In this document: piece after piece, positions 1-11,466 of the stretch | Position numbering within the stretch: position 1 is the first letter of the stretch | How the letters are laid out: each line of letters starts with the position of its first letter | Assembly: GCA_905250125.1 (NCBI GenBank) | Contig: CAJNOL010000375.1 | Span: 85,980-149,979, forward strand | DNA from: Rotaria sordida | Lineage: Eukaryota; Rotifera; Eurotatoria; Philodinida; Philodinidae | Reading direction: 5' to 3' | DNA: 64,000 nucleotides | Made by a program: the position numbers and the translations under genes | The notes under the pieces: model-generated | The model's database searches: none | What the model was told of the DNA's origin: nothing | What the model saw: only the letters and a program-made list of their open reading frames with translations

Positions 1-60
1 TGCGGGTCTACGGCAATTGGTCGAATGTCAATTAGTCGAATAAGTAATTGGTCGTGTATA
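1..60. repeat. Short repeated motif next to MULE remnant
   Basis: The motif AATTGGTCGAAT and close variants (AATTAGTCGAAT, AATTGGTCG) occur three times in the first 60 bases. They lie just beyond the 3' end of the transposase remnant, so they may be subterminal repeats of that element. The window starts inside the tract and no terminus can be defined. Confidence 0.4.
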
Positions 61-100
61 AAGAGTGAGTAAGAGAATAATTTATTAAATAACAAGAAAA

Positions 101-1493
101 CTATGCATGTATAATAATAACAACAATCATAACAGAAATTAGATTCAATAGAGTTAAATTCAATTGCAAATTTTTTGCTAGTCCTTCTAATTGTGTAAGA
201 AGAGTTGGATGTGGAGATAGTAACAAGTTCTTTAAATGTTGACTATAATCCAAATATTTTTTATTTCGAAATGATTTATCATCAGCATCTAATTTAACTA
301 TTTGACAATGAATATAATTTTCTTCTTTCTGACGACTTTGAATAAAAATTCACAGAGATGGATGCTCACATTGTATTACAGAGTTGAGTCTTCTGTGCCA
401 AGCTTCTGCTTGATTATTAGTACGCATTAAATCATTAGTTGTTCTGTAAAGCATATTCCATAAGTCAATCGAAAATCTTGGTGTTGCACGTCCATTTGGT
501 CGACGTCTTCCAATGTACGTATCTTCAAAGTAATCCATTACAGGTTCTAACATTGGAGGTAAAGATGGATAAAGATCGTCGAATGCTTGTGCAACATCAG
601 ATGGTTGAAGAAATGCTAATACAGAAATTTTATGAACATTATATGCAAATTCTGAATCATTTTCGTAATTATTTTTTAGTCCCAGATCCTACAATGCGTA
701 GAAAATATTGAATGACCTTCATGCAAAAGTTACTTACTTGTAGTTTACGCAAAATACTTTTTTGAAGATGAAAAAAGCAAGCTGACATTCCAACTAGACT
801 TGTAGTTGTACCAAATGATGATTGAAAAGCATTAATTGCCGCATTTTCGAAATCAACCATTATTAATTTGGGATTCCATGAAGGACACAAGTTTCTTAAT
901 TCATTAATTAATCATTGATACGTTTGTTGTTGTTTATCAGCAAGTACAGCAAAAACTAATGGAAATATATTATTTCGATAGACGCCATGTATAGTATATA
1001 ATTGAGTGAAAATAATTGGTGTTACCTAAGATGAAAATCCAATATATAATTATGTCTTTTGTAGAACAATTGAGAATTAAAAAAATACGTACTTTAAATG
1101 TACCATCAATTAGTATTTCTTCAGTACCTTCTAATATTCTTAATTGATTAATAGATGCGAATATAAGTAAACGATGATCACCGAGTCCAGAATCAAATTG
1201 TAAGAATTTTTCATTTTTCAATGTTGTTGTTAAAGATGCTGGAATTATATTAAAATTTTTATCTAATGGAAGTTTAGTTAAATCATTCTGTTGTCGTTGT
1301 CGTTGAATATTTCTTTTAATGTATTTGAAATTTGGAAGACGTGCTACCATTTGATCCGATGCATTTCTTAAGCAATTGTCGATAACATTTTGAATACTTT
1401 CATTTGTATTCATAGCACGAGAACGCACTTCATCTTGAAATAATCTAACTTCAGTATTTGCAGCATTTCCAGGATGATTATGAACACCACTTT
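101..1493 (-). pseudogene. MULE/FLYWCH-type transposase remnant
   Basis: Three exons on the minus strand (about 1493-1093, 1025-738 and 688-101), joined by GT-AG introns of 67 and 49 nt, encode a transposase core of the MULE type found in animal FLYWCH-domain transposons. Visible signs are an HNHP segment, the DGTFK block that normally holds the first catalytic Asp, the VDFE block with a following C..H.... pattern (CFFHLQKS), and a C-terminal TNN.AE.WHR..N motif, all in the family order. Two in-frame stops break the frame: TGA in the second exon near 905-907, where related proteins usually have Arg, and TGA near 350-352, where they have Trp. The N-terminal FLYWCH zinc finger is missing because the reading frame runs straight into a telomere-like hairpin at 1494. 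It is a dead copy. The family call is from recognised motifs, not a database search. Confidence 0.75.
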
Positions 1494-1553
1494 GGGTGTG
1501 GGTGTGGATAGTCTCTTCAAACTCCCATATCCACACATCCACACCCCACACCC
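1494..1553. repeat. Telomere-like GGGTGT/ACACCC hairpin 1
   Basis: A G-rich arm (1494-1510, GGGTGTGGGTGTGGATA) is followed after a roughly 13-nt loop by its C-rich complement (about 1524-1553, ending CACACCC). The unit matches the TGTGGG hexamer reported for bdelloid telomeres. The hairpin abuts the truncated 5' end of the transposase remnant. Confidence 0.8.
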
Positions 1554-1718
1554 TGTAAATTTTCTGTTAAGTTGACAGAAAAAATATGAATAAATCTTCT
1601 ATTGAAAAATGAGACAGTATCTCACAAAGTTAAACAATGATCAATTAAAATTACACGAGAACTTATCAGACTTAAAAACAAATGCCTAAAAATGAGAAAT
1701 TCTCATTTGGTAGTAAAG

Positions 1719-2040
1719 GATTTGTTTTAAGATCACTGAAATATATCTCCTTGTGTTTCTGAATTGTACATAAGTTTCTAAAATGACGTTGCTTGGCAGA
1801 ACTATATCGGTACATGTCTCGTAGAAGATTTCTTTCAACTTTTGAAAAGGTTGATAGTTTCTCAAATGAAAATATATTAATATGAATAAGAAAAGTAGGA
1901 TAATGAATGTATCACTCAAGTGATATGATAACAGTTTAAAAGTTAATTTTTAATTTGTCAATAATTATCATAACTCGTATCGAAGTTGTTAGAAAGTTTA
2001 AAAACTTCAATTTATCGAATTTTATGCATTTCTGTTCTTT
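1719..2040. repeat. Diverged dispersed repeat, copy A
   Basis: This stretch is clearly related, in the same orientation, to 8057-8437. Shared blocks include TTTGTTTTAAGATCA, GAAATATATCTCCTTG, GAATAAGAAAAGTAGG and TTGTTAGAAAGTTT. Copy A lacks about 65 nt present in copy B. No terminal repeats or coding potential are evident. It is probably a remnant of an unidentified interspersed element. Confidence 0.7.
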
Positions 2041-3066
2041 TAAACGAAACAAATTAAAAGTCCAATTTCAAATGAATATAAATCATAAGTGCTACATCAT
2101 TCTTTTACTTAATCCTTCAGATATGCAATAAGAAAGTAGTTCATATATATTATAATGAGATGTTATTGATATACAACCTTTGTTCGTATATCAACGACGT
2201 CTTTTATGTTTGTATAGTTATGTCTATCATGTTTGAAAGTACAAATTTCTACTCTATATACTTCAACACTTCTTTTAAATCGTGTTTCACAAAAGATCTA
2301 CTAGTGACAATGAAGCTGACAACTAGACTGATGCTATTATATTGACAAGAGAAAGAACAAAAATTTATGCTTTTGATCTAAAAGCTCAAACATGAATACA
2401 TATAATCTCGTATACATTAAAATATATTTATATATTATCTAAATAAAATAGATCTAAATTAAACATTTATTTTCAACAAAAGAGATAGAAACTTTACTTA
2501 CATATTTACTAGTACATTTTTGTTCAATGCTCGTATATTTTTGGTTTATTAATTTGTAAAAAAAAAAAAAAAAACTATCATGTTTATATTCGAAATCAAA
2601 GAAAAACAAAAGATATTACAATCTTATCTTAAACTAACTGGACAGAAAATCAAATACAAATAATTTCATTTCCCAAATTGAATAATTTAAGAGTGATGAA
2701 ATCAATTCTATCACATAATACATCCTACTGTTAATGAAAAAAAAAAAAGAAATGTTCTTGTAATGTATGATTTGATGAATAGTGTCTTAATTCGATATGA
2801 CATATTGTCAAGATCAATATTCGTCTTTTTTTTTTCTCTTGATCATGTGTATAATACTATATTTAGCGCACGATAGAGAGAATCAGTTATTATAAACATA
2901 TTAAATAGGTTAAAAAAAGAACAAATATAAATATATCAAAAGAAAAAAAAAAAATTTCTTTTTTTCGCTTTAGTTTTTATCGACTAAAAAATGTTTTATT
3001 TTCATGGTTATTAAGATTGTTAACAAGCAGAAGAAGAAAAGAAAAAAAAACAGAACTGTTTAATCT
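2041..3066. other. Intergenic, AT-rich low complexity
   Basis: The stretch holds homopolymer A and T runs and no reading frame with recognisable similarity. It lies downstream of the Mab-21-like gene and probably contains its 3' UTR and poly(A) signal. I see nothing else in it. Confidence 0.5.
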
Positions 3067-4689
3067 TTATAATCTATCAAGACAATGACTATTAATAAGC
3101 ATTTCACGAGTTAATTGCCAACATTGTTTAGCAGCACAATCCAATGATTGAATAGATTTACCTTTAAATAAATCTACATTAGGTAAAAAATAATGTGGAC
3201 ATTTTCGACATTGTAAACATGATATTAATTGTAATAATATACCATTAAGACGATCACCTAATGTTTGTTCATCAGACCATTCATGTTCATTTGGATGTTT
3301 TTCACATTCATATAAAACTAAAGATTTTAATACATAATTTGTTATTGGTATAGAATCAAAATTACGATCACGTAATGTTTTTAATATTGAAAGACATTTA
3401 CGTCTAGTACCATTTTGTAAAAGACGATCTTCAGCTTCTGTAAATGACATAACCCATGCATCACCTTCTGAACTTGCTTGTTTATCTTTCATATAAATTG
3501 ATTCTTTTGATAAAATATTAAAACCTTCATTTTTAACATCATTTATTTGATTTGGACTTGGCCAAATAGAAAATTGTGTTGCTGTATATGGCCAATGTGA
3601 TGCTGAACGTGGCCATAAACCAGCACAACGAAATGCTGGTACAATATGTACAATATATTTATCACGTATACGAAGACGTACTTCTGTTGTATCAGTTAAT
3701 AATTGTATATAATTTTTACATGGACATTTTTCACATGCTTGTGCAACAAGTGCTTGAAAACGTGAACGAATTTTACGTGCTGATAAATAACCACTTGCTG
3801 TTATAAATTCAACCCAAAGTGACATTGAACGTTTACGTCCATCCGATAATTTTAATACAGCACAACCAGGTATTGTACCATCATCAACAAAATTAAATAC
3901 ACCCATTTGATTTAAATAGAGAACGACCTTCAGTTATAGAGAACAAAAAAAAAAAAGAAATCGAGATTTGTGATTAAATACAATCAATGAATTAGATCTT
4001 TTTCAATGAAAGAATAAGCAGATTGAGAGCGGATATATATAAGAAAATATCTCATAGAGATAGTTAAAAATTCAAAAAAATCTTGGTAGTTTTACTAGGT
4101 AATAATGAATAAGTTTCAATTATTAATAGGTGAGAAGGAGAGTCTAATACCACTTTTGCGACTTCTGAAAAGGATACAGTCGTGACGTAATTAAGGGTGG
4201 ATTAGATTGAGCAGTGTCCTACCATCTACGATCTTCTGGTTACTCTACTAAGATACAGAGTACTTTTTTTTTACTTCAAAGAAATATCTCTGGAAGAAGA
4301 AACGACTTTCAGAGTCACAAAATGTTAGTATTTAATTCTTTTGAAGTATATCATAGATAATTATGAAAATATCTGTTTGAATAAATTAATAAAAATATTC
4401 TCATGTCTCTTTAAATCATTCTTGTAATTCTATTTAAAATATAAAAAAAAACAACAATATTTACTTCAAATTCAGTTTGTGATTTAACAGTAAGACCTTC
4501 AAAACGACCACTAATTTCATTTAATGATGAAATAAATCTTGGTTCTTGTGCTTCAACTTCATGTAATATTTCAGTAACAACTTTTGATACTTCTCTTACA
4601 GCTTTATAAATTGAATTTTTTCGTGGTATTACTTTTTCAATATAATATTGATTAAGTTGAATAGCAAATTTATTTGATGGACACAACAT
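3067..4689 (-). CDS. mab-21: Mab-21-like protein
   Basis: Two exons encode a 361-residue protein, against about 359 in vertebrate MAB21L1/2. Exon 1 is 4689-4465 (75 codons, from ATG) and exon 2 is 3927-3067. The 537-nt intron has a GT (rc of 4463-4464) and an AG just before 3927. The join is in phase and falls inside a conserved stretch (TEFE, then VVLYLNQMGVFNF). Near-identical family blocks include EPRFISSLNE, SLWVEFITASGYLSARKI, WPRSASHWP, KCLSILKTLRDR and CPHYFLPN. Mab-21 proteins adopt the cGAS-like nucleotidyltransferase fold and act in animal cell-fate and sensory-organ development. Their biochemical activity is unsettled. The annotated start gives MLCPSNK where vertebrates have a similar short leader, so it is likely correct. 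The gene lies alone, transcribed away from the neighbouring repeats. Confidence 0.96.
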
Positions 4690-6720
4690 GTTTTTTTTTT
4701 AAATTATTATTCTAGTTTTACTATATCTGATTTATTTAATCATCGTTGATATGAAATGAATAAGACATATATCTACTTCATCGTTCTTTTTCCCCGTGCT
4801 CATGTTCTTTTTTTTTCCTCTTTTTCTTTCCTTTCATGAAACCAATCAAATAACATGATTGTCTTACCAATAGAAAAAGAAAAAATCTATATACGAATGT
4901 CAACAGAGACAAAAAAAAAAAAAAAAACATTATGTAATCACGATATGACGATGTTTTTTGTACATTGATGAAAAGCAAAACAGATATTCTTTAATAGAAT
5001 TAAATTTTAGTTATTTTATTTTAATAAAAAGAAAGACTAATATATCAACAAAAATGTATTTTGTTATTTTCTGTTAGATAAATCGAGAAAATTATTCGAA
5101 AGAAGAAACGACTAACTCACTTTCAGTCTAAAATTGAATGTGGAAATGAATAGAAAGGAAATGTTTTGATCTCAAAACTACTCTTTAGTATTCTTTATAT
5201 AGATAGTCTATCATTTTCCATTGATAGATTTTTGCATTTTAATGAATAGAAGTTATTATTCTGAAGTAAAAAAAGAAAAGTCTTTAGTACGATACATATG
5301 CATTCAATGTATACTTTCTTTCCTATCATTATTAATAAACACTTTTAAATGTTATCTTGAATATTTATCATTTTTGATAAAGCTCGTTCATAAAATATTT
5401 TGTTGATTATACTTGTAAAAGTTTTCAAATTTCTAACTTTTTCTTAATGAAATATAATTTTTTTGAATATTTGATTATAGAATAAATCTTTTTTTTCTTT
5501 TGAAAATTGAATCATATTATGATTAATTTTATTGTTCAATCTAAAAAATTTCATCAATTGAATCTTGTTTTTTTTTTTTGTTTTTTTGCTTTCTTTCGTA
5601 GTTTCTTCATCCAATCATGATCCATCAAAATAATGTACAGTCGTTGTTGGATGAAAAAAAATCACACTATTGTTAATAAACCGTTCGTGCGTGAGATGAG
5701 ACACAGTAAGGGAGTAATTAGAAACATCATTCATATTCATCACATATGTAATTGAACTGAGCGTGAAATATGAGGACGGATGTTTATCATCGTCGTGTGC
5801 GAATGAATACAGTGACGAATAAAAGATGCGCTTACTTGATAAAACAAGAGTCACTCATCACAATAGGAGGTGGAGTTATAAAACAAACAATTCAAATTAA
5901 CTCTGTTATTTTTTTGTAGAATATTTTTCTTATTATTATTATTGATCAAAATCATAGAAGAATTCTTAACTACTTATTTATCTTAAATTGAAGTCATGTA
6001 ATACAAGACTAAAAAATAACACAAATAACTATAGAAAATTTACTTGAAATAAAAGACATTGATCGATGATGATGATGGTGATTACACTGTTTATGAAAAT
6101 GTAAAATATAAACATATAGAAGTATCGTCTGATAAACTCTTTTTTTTTTTCAAGATGACAGACTCATGTCTGAGAATGATGATACGATATGAATAAATAT
6201 GATATCTATTTTTATTTTGCATTCGATCAGTTGAAATAATCGATCTTTTCTCACTATAAATATGTATATATAGCTCATTCAGGAAAGATTATATCGATAC
6301 ACTTCACTTGATTGACATGACCATAGACATGACTAAAATATAATAGGTGAAAAAGACAATAGGATACACGAAATAGTACTATGTATTTATTTGCTTACCA
6401 AATGAATCGTCTAGTGACACGAACAAATGACTTTAGGATGTCGAATGAATATTATTGACAGTTAACAAACACAAGACAATCATCTGTAATTTTTCTGATT
6501 AGATAAAAAGTTCTAGTAGATAATATTTAACAATCAAAATGAATATTATAATAAAAATTAAACATTTTATATTCAATAAAATTTAATAAATCTTAAAATA
6601 AGAAAACTTATCTGGTACATATACTATTATCCATTTGTTTAGACAATTCATTGAATTTATCTATTGATTAAGGATATCATAACCGGAGTTATAATTCTGA
6701 ATAGGTTATTTATCATTCTT
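4690..6720. other. Intergenic region upstream of Mab-21-like gene
   Basis: This is the likely promoter side of the Mab-21-like gene. It is AT-rich, with poly-A and poly-T runs. The short open frames here (for example 5615-5854 on the minus strand) show no family resemblance or low-bias codon pattern. I see no RNA gene or defined repeat. Confidence 0.5.
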
Positions 6721-7204
6721 GTGTTTTGAATAACTTTTAAACAAAAAGAGAGAGAAATAACTCGAATTTTTGCGTGCTATCTAGAGTTGATGTTGCTCTA
6801 TCATTTTTCACGAAATCGATGAAAAATTTCAGTCGTTTTTCTCCTTTAATACATCATCAATTTTGAAAATGAGCTTAATTCTCTTTGAAAACAATATACT
6901 TTCCTAACTATAATATAATTGGCAGATAGTCAAACTTTTCCTTTATTGATCTACACCAGACAGAGATCGATAACTGTTTGTGTTCAAAAGATATAAAGAT
7001 TTTACTGAAGACTATTCATCAAATTTGTTCAAAATTTGAGCAACTAAAAAATATTTTCTTCTATTTGATGCGATGATTTATTAACCTTCAAAGGTTTTTG
7101 TTCTTCAGAGAGTTTTCGTCAATTTTTATTTATTTTTTAGTGTTTTCATCGCAAAAATCTTTCAACTCAAATTGTTCAATCGAAAAGAATTTTAAGATGT
7201 TTAC

Positions 7205-7560
7205 ATAAATAAAAGCCATTAATCATCAGTATCATCTATATTGCAGGTACTGAAATCATTATCATTTAGTTCTTCTTCGATCTCTTCAACATAAATAACA
7301 ACTTTTAAAATGTTGTCTCATATTGTTTGACATGCCTGATGTAACTGGTTGCTTCCATTACACATAAACCATAAATCCATTCTTGTGCCAATTTGCTCAC
7401 TTTAGTTAAAGTAAATTTTATGTTTCTATCATATATATATGTTTTCGTATTGGCACAGGCTAACTCTGTAGGATTCAAAGTACAGTATCTCATTGATAAA
7501 TGAATGCGGATGTGATGGTGACTGAAGAAAAAACCAACATCTACACTCATATCGACAATC
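7205..7560 (-). pseudogene. C-terminal fragment of Tc1/IS630-type transposase
   Basis: The minus-strand frame (7550-7305) contains NPTELA, matching the NP.E..W block with the last catalytic acidic residue of Tc1/IS630 transposases. It is followed by a T..F.L..V..L..E pattern and an RHV..YE ending typical of the same C-terminus. After a stop and frame change, an acidic tail (EEIEEELNDND) can be read down to about 7205. Everything N-terminal of this, including the first two catalytic Asp residues, is absent or unrecognisable. Confidence 0.55.
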
Positions 7561-7569
7561 CATACTAGA

Positions 7570-7690
7570 GTCCATCAAGTCCTACTCGGACTCGGACCCG
7601 ACCGAGTTCGAGTCTGAAAATTTCGTTTTGAGCGGATCCGAATCCAGAAATTCTTGGACTCGATGGGTTCTATCCCCACACCTACACACA
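7570..7690. repeat. CCGA/TCGG-rich degenerate repeat patch
   Basis: A short GC-richer stretch of repeated CTCGGAC, GACCCGACC and GGATCCGAATCC motifs lies inside the Tc1-like element. Similar GACCCG/GGATCC patches occur in myosin introns near 34410-34445 and 37395-37470, suggesting a common short interspersed element. Confidence 0.35.
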
Positions 7691-8056
7691 TCAATACACA
7701 GTGTATGGTTTTTGATGACGTTTTTAATAAAAAAAAAAATCTTCGAAGGTTAATAAATCATCCCACCAAATAAAAGAAAATATTTTTTAGTTGCTCAAAT
7801 TTTGAAGAAATTTGATGAATAGTCTTCAGTAAAATCTTTATATCTTTTGAGTGCAAATAGTTATCGATCTCGACGTGGCATAGATCAATAGAGGAGAATT
7901 TAGACTATCTGCCTATTATATTATAGTTAGGAACTCTAGATAGTACAAAAAATTTGAGTTATTTCTCTCTCTTTTTATTTAAAAGATATTCAAAAACTAC
8001 TCACGACTATTTAACTCTGAAATGGACTTTAGTAGCTAAGAGTTTTACTTTATATT

Positions 8057-8437
8057 TGTTTTAAGATCATTGAAATATATCTCCTTGCGTTTCTGAATCA
8101 TAGATAAGATTCTAAAAAAGACGTTGCCTGGCAGAGCCATATCGGCACATGCCTCATAGAAATTTTTTCTCAACTCTTCCAAAGTTCGATAGTTTCTCAA
8201 ATGAAAGTATCATAATAAACGCACTTTCACATATCTATAACAAGACTCAGAAAGTGCTAACGATAGATGATGAACATGTGAATAAGAAAAGTAGGTTAAT
8301 GAACGCATCACTCAAGTTATCTGATAACAGTATAGAAATCACTTTTTGATGATACGTCAGTAATTATCGTAGGTCGTATCGAAATTGTTAGAAAGTTTGA
8401 AAATTTCAATTCCTCGAATCTTGTACACTTCTGTTTT
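8057..8437. repeat. Diverged dispersed repeat, copy B
   Basis: This is the longer partner of the repeat at 1719-2040. It starts 60 nt beyond the right arm of the Tc1-like element. The open frame at 8149-8349 inside it has no recognisable product. Confidence 0.65.
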
Positions 8438-8882
8438 GTAAATGTATCTAATAAAAGCTCACCTTCAAACTTTCGACTTGTGAAACACATTAGAAGCCTA
8501 ATGGATTATTATTTTATGGAGAGTGAGTTTAATAAAAATTCTGCAAAGCAAATATTTCCATGTATAGAAATGATATATTTATTTTGGATTATAATGATTA
8601 CAAGTTTTTTTTTTCAAGAAATCTAACTATTTATATCGGAAATCGCCTTTTTTTTTTCTTCATCTGGATTTCTACATTCAAACATCACTGACAATAATCA
8701 ATGACAAAAAAAAAAGAAAGAAAATATGTATTATATAAATGAAGAAATTTAAGTAAAATTAATCGAACACAATAACAAAAAAAAAAACCAAGCGAAAATA
8801 GAATAAATTGAATACAAGTTTGTCCATGTATACATACAATGAATAAACAAATAGTTATATTCTATACATAATCATTATTGAT
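8438..8882. other. Intergenic/3' flank of IST1
   Basis: AT-rich sequence with A and T runs. It probably holds the IST1 3' UTR. No other feature seen. Confidence 0.4.
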
Positions 8883-11096
8883 TTATTTTCTATTTTTTAA
8901 ATCTTCAAATCGACGAGCTAAATCATCAAAACCAGGATCATCTGAACCTCCTCCATGAACAACAGGTGGTGTTGATCGATCATTTGTATTTGGAACTTGT
9001 GGAAATGGATCGTTAAATGGTGTTTTAGCATTATAATCAGCATTAAAACCAAGACGAGGTGCATTTGATGATGGTGGTGGTGGTGGAAGTGATGGCCCAA
9101 AATCAATATTTGGATATTTAGGTTGAGGCTAAAACACAAAAATTTACGTATCAAATCTTAATAGAAGAACTTGTTTTTTTTATCACACGAGCATGGTAAA
9201 GAAAAAAACAGCAACTTACTCCTACATAAGCCGGAGGTGATTTTTCAAACTGTTAAATATTAAAGGGGATTCAATTTTTTAGTATTTCAACTATTCTCTT
9301 ATACACTTTATTACTTATTAAACAAAAAAAAACAACAACAACTTACTGCTGGTGCGCTTGGTTGAGCTGATGGAACTGTTGGAAAATCTAAATGACCTCC
9401 ACCACCACCATTTGATGAAGCTCCTCCTCCACCTGATGATGATGATGATGGTGGTGGTGGTCGTTTATCATCATTTATATTTGATGGTAATCGTTTATCA
9501 TCATTGATATTTGTTTGTTGAACATAACGTTGTCCAATAGTCCAAAATTCATCTTGTGCCATTATAGTTGGATCTGGTTCAAATGGAACATTTTGACTTC
9601 GACATATTTCAACTAAATATTTTTCAATAAGTAATTTTGGAATAAGATCACAACTTAAACAACGTAAAAGATCAACATCAACCATGCCAAGTTTATTTTG
9701 TTCACACATTGTTACATATCTAAAATAAAAGATTATTTTATTAATTTAAACTAAAAAAACAAAACAAAAAATCTTTTACTCTGGTCCAAAATGTTTTTTA
9801 AACATTGTTGTTACTTGACCAAGTTCAGGAATATCTTGTGTAAGAAATGGTGCAGCCCATAAAACATTTGCTAATGGTTGTTCTATAGCTGGATCAACAG
9901 CGGCATTTTTTCTAAATAATTAAAACAATGAGATTTCAAGAAAAACTTTTTGTTTTTTTCTCTCAGTGAAGCTGAAAAATTTTTGTATGCTCTTTTAGAG
10001 CAAGACCTATATAAGAATTCAGCTTAAACCAAATGATCTGTCAACAATCATTGTTAAGACATAGATATTGAATATGAAAAGTGAACAATAAGTAGCATGC
10101 GATTTAAAATAACATATCATCATGTATTTGTATTTAAGTGTTAAAGTTTACAATTAGAAAAGTAATGCATACAAATTGTTCTCTTTTATATTAAATATAA
10201 TTATGAATCATTATAATGAGCCTTATTCTCAATTCGCTTGTTGCTCCTCTCCGCCCTCAACAAGCATAAAAAAGGGGGCCATGTACTAATTTATTTGCTG
10301 CTAAGAGTGATCTCTTCTCTTCCATCCATCTTTTCCTCTTGTTCACTCGTTTTGTTGAAAATTTTCAACAAAACCATTGAAATAGAGAAGGTGAATAAAA
10401 GAAAAGAACCGCCCTTGGCAACAAATAAATTAGTGTATGGTCTCTTTTTATGCTTGTTGGGAGGGAAGGGAAGGGAAGCAACAAGCGAATTGGGAATAAG
10501 GCCCATTGGTAATATTAGAATCGAACTGAGAAATCATCGAATAGCACCAAATTGAGACTAAATTCCATATACTAGTTTAATGGTCGTTAAGAGTGGACGT
10601 TTTTTTAGTATCTCTTTTTTCTCAATTGTTTTGCCAGCATATGTTAGTAAAGATAATTGAGAAACAGAGATGCAAGAAAAGAGACTGTCTTTCTTAGTAG
10701 CAAAAAAGCTAGCGTCTATAGTCAACAAATAATTCATTAGTAAAAAAATTCAACATACGGACGATCTTTTATTAATTGCATTCTCATAAGAAGTGTATCA
10801 ACATAAGCTTCAATTCGATCCATAGCTTCAATTTTATAATCTTCACGTATGAGATGTTCAACAGCTAATAAAAATAATTAAATTTTAAAATTGATTTTGT
10901 TTTAATGAAAAAAGAAAAAAAAAAATTGTTTTTTACCAATTCGAGCACGAGGAACTTTATTATTACGAACATAATCAGCAACTGTATAACGTTCTTTTGC
11001 TACTTGTTCAGTTTTTTTCTTTTCACGTACATCAAGACGTGCTTTAGCAACTTGAAATACAGTTTTTAAATCTGCTATCCATTTACTATTGGACAT
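8883..11096 (-). CDS. IST1: IST1 homolog, ESCRT-III-associated protein
   Basis: Six exons read as a 348-residue protein: 11096-10937, 10864-10759, 9911-9780, 9719-9347, 9249-9220 (a 30-nt micro-exon) and 9128-8883. All junctions are GT-AG and in phase. The N-terminal half is the IST1/CHMP-like helical domain. It has REKKKTE near residues 25-31, a conserved R-A-R-I-A-V-E-H-L-I-R-E-D-Y block across the first junction, a WAAPFLTQDIPEL block, and then LLRCLSCDLIPKLLIEKYLVEI with the PFEPD motif. A low-complexity Ser/Pro/Gly linker follows. The last residues, DDLARRFEDLK, form a MIT-interacting motif (MIM1 type) that in the family binds Vps4 and LIP5. IST1 regulates ESCRT-III disassembly in endosomal sorting, abscission and membrane tubule scission. 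The histidine-rich frame at 8918-9154 is only a shadow of the Pro/Ser linker. The start is the ATG of MSNSKWIADLK, matching the usual family N-terminus length. Confidence 0.95.
10216..10506. mobile_element. Foldback MITE in IST1 intron 2
   Basis: The left arm, starting at GAGCCTTATTCTCAATTCGC, recurs inverted at the right end (GCGAATTGGGAATAAGGCCC). Inner blocks (ACAAGCATAAAAA, CTAATTTATTTG) also pair, leaving a short middle around a small GTTGAAAATTTTCAAC palindrome. The arms are roughly 140 nt each. No transposase coding. A further weaker inverted segment follows at about 10560-10735. Confidence 0.7.
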
Positions 11097-11202
11097 TGTT
11101 TCTTTTTTTTATTTTCAATACAAATAAAATCTAAAATAAAAAAAGAAAAATAAACAAAAATATTTTAAGTTATATTAGAAAGTATGTATTACAGAGACAT
11201 GT

Positions 11203-11466
11203 TGTGAAGCACTATTCAAAAAGAATGTTGACGTATGAGAGTAAAAATTTGAACCTCTCCTTCATAGAACATAACAAAAATTGATATACGATCACTGATC
11301 GTATGTCAATAATGTATGAAAGACTTTCTTATTGCTATGCTAAAGAATTAAGTAAAAGAATGGTAATGAGAAGTATCACGGACTACGTATTTTTGTGATT
11401 ACCAAGAGCAACTATACTGTGTTTCGCATTTTAATCCTACAGGAATTGTATTAACAGCTTTTATAA
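11203..11466. repeat. Diverged dispersed repeat, copy C
   Basis: Related in the same orientation to 14070-14358. Shared landmarks run in order: GTGAAGCACTAT/GTGAAACACTAT, ATATACGATC/ATATATCAAA, TTCTTATTGC/TTCCTTATTGC, GTGTTTCGCATT/GTGTTTCACATT, and TTGT[AG][TC]TAACAGCTTTTAT near the end. Loosely similar end sequence recurs at 39290-39325 in the myosin gene (AATTGTGCTAACAG). Function unknown. Confidence 0.55.

Larger units (their letters stand above)
6721..7996. mobile_element. Degenerate Tc1/mariner-like element with long inverted arms
   Basis: Sequence 6721-7105 is repeated in inverted orientation at 7735-7996. The outer ends share the block AGAGAGAGAAATAACTC and its complement, and inner blocks such as AAAATATTTT...AGTTGCTCAAATTTTGA also match. 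The right arm lacks about 105 nt present in the left (about 6790-6895). Between the arms lies a minus-strand transposase fragment. Arm sequence identity is only moderate, which indicates an old insertion. The exact termini and a TA target duplication could not be fixed by eye. Confidence 0.65.

Noticed and set aside
8918-9154. Histidine-rich minus-strand frame
   Set aside because: It is a shifted frame over the Pro/Ser/Asn-rich tail of IST1, whose true frame ends with a MIM motif.
8883-11096. VTA1/LIP5 as the identity of the ESCRT gene
   Set aside because: The order of conserved blocks (REKKKTE, ARIAVEHLIREDY, PFEPD) and the C-terminal DDLARRFEDLK match IST1, not VTA1.
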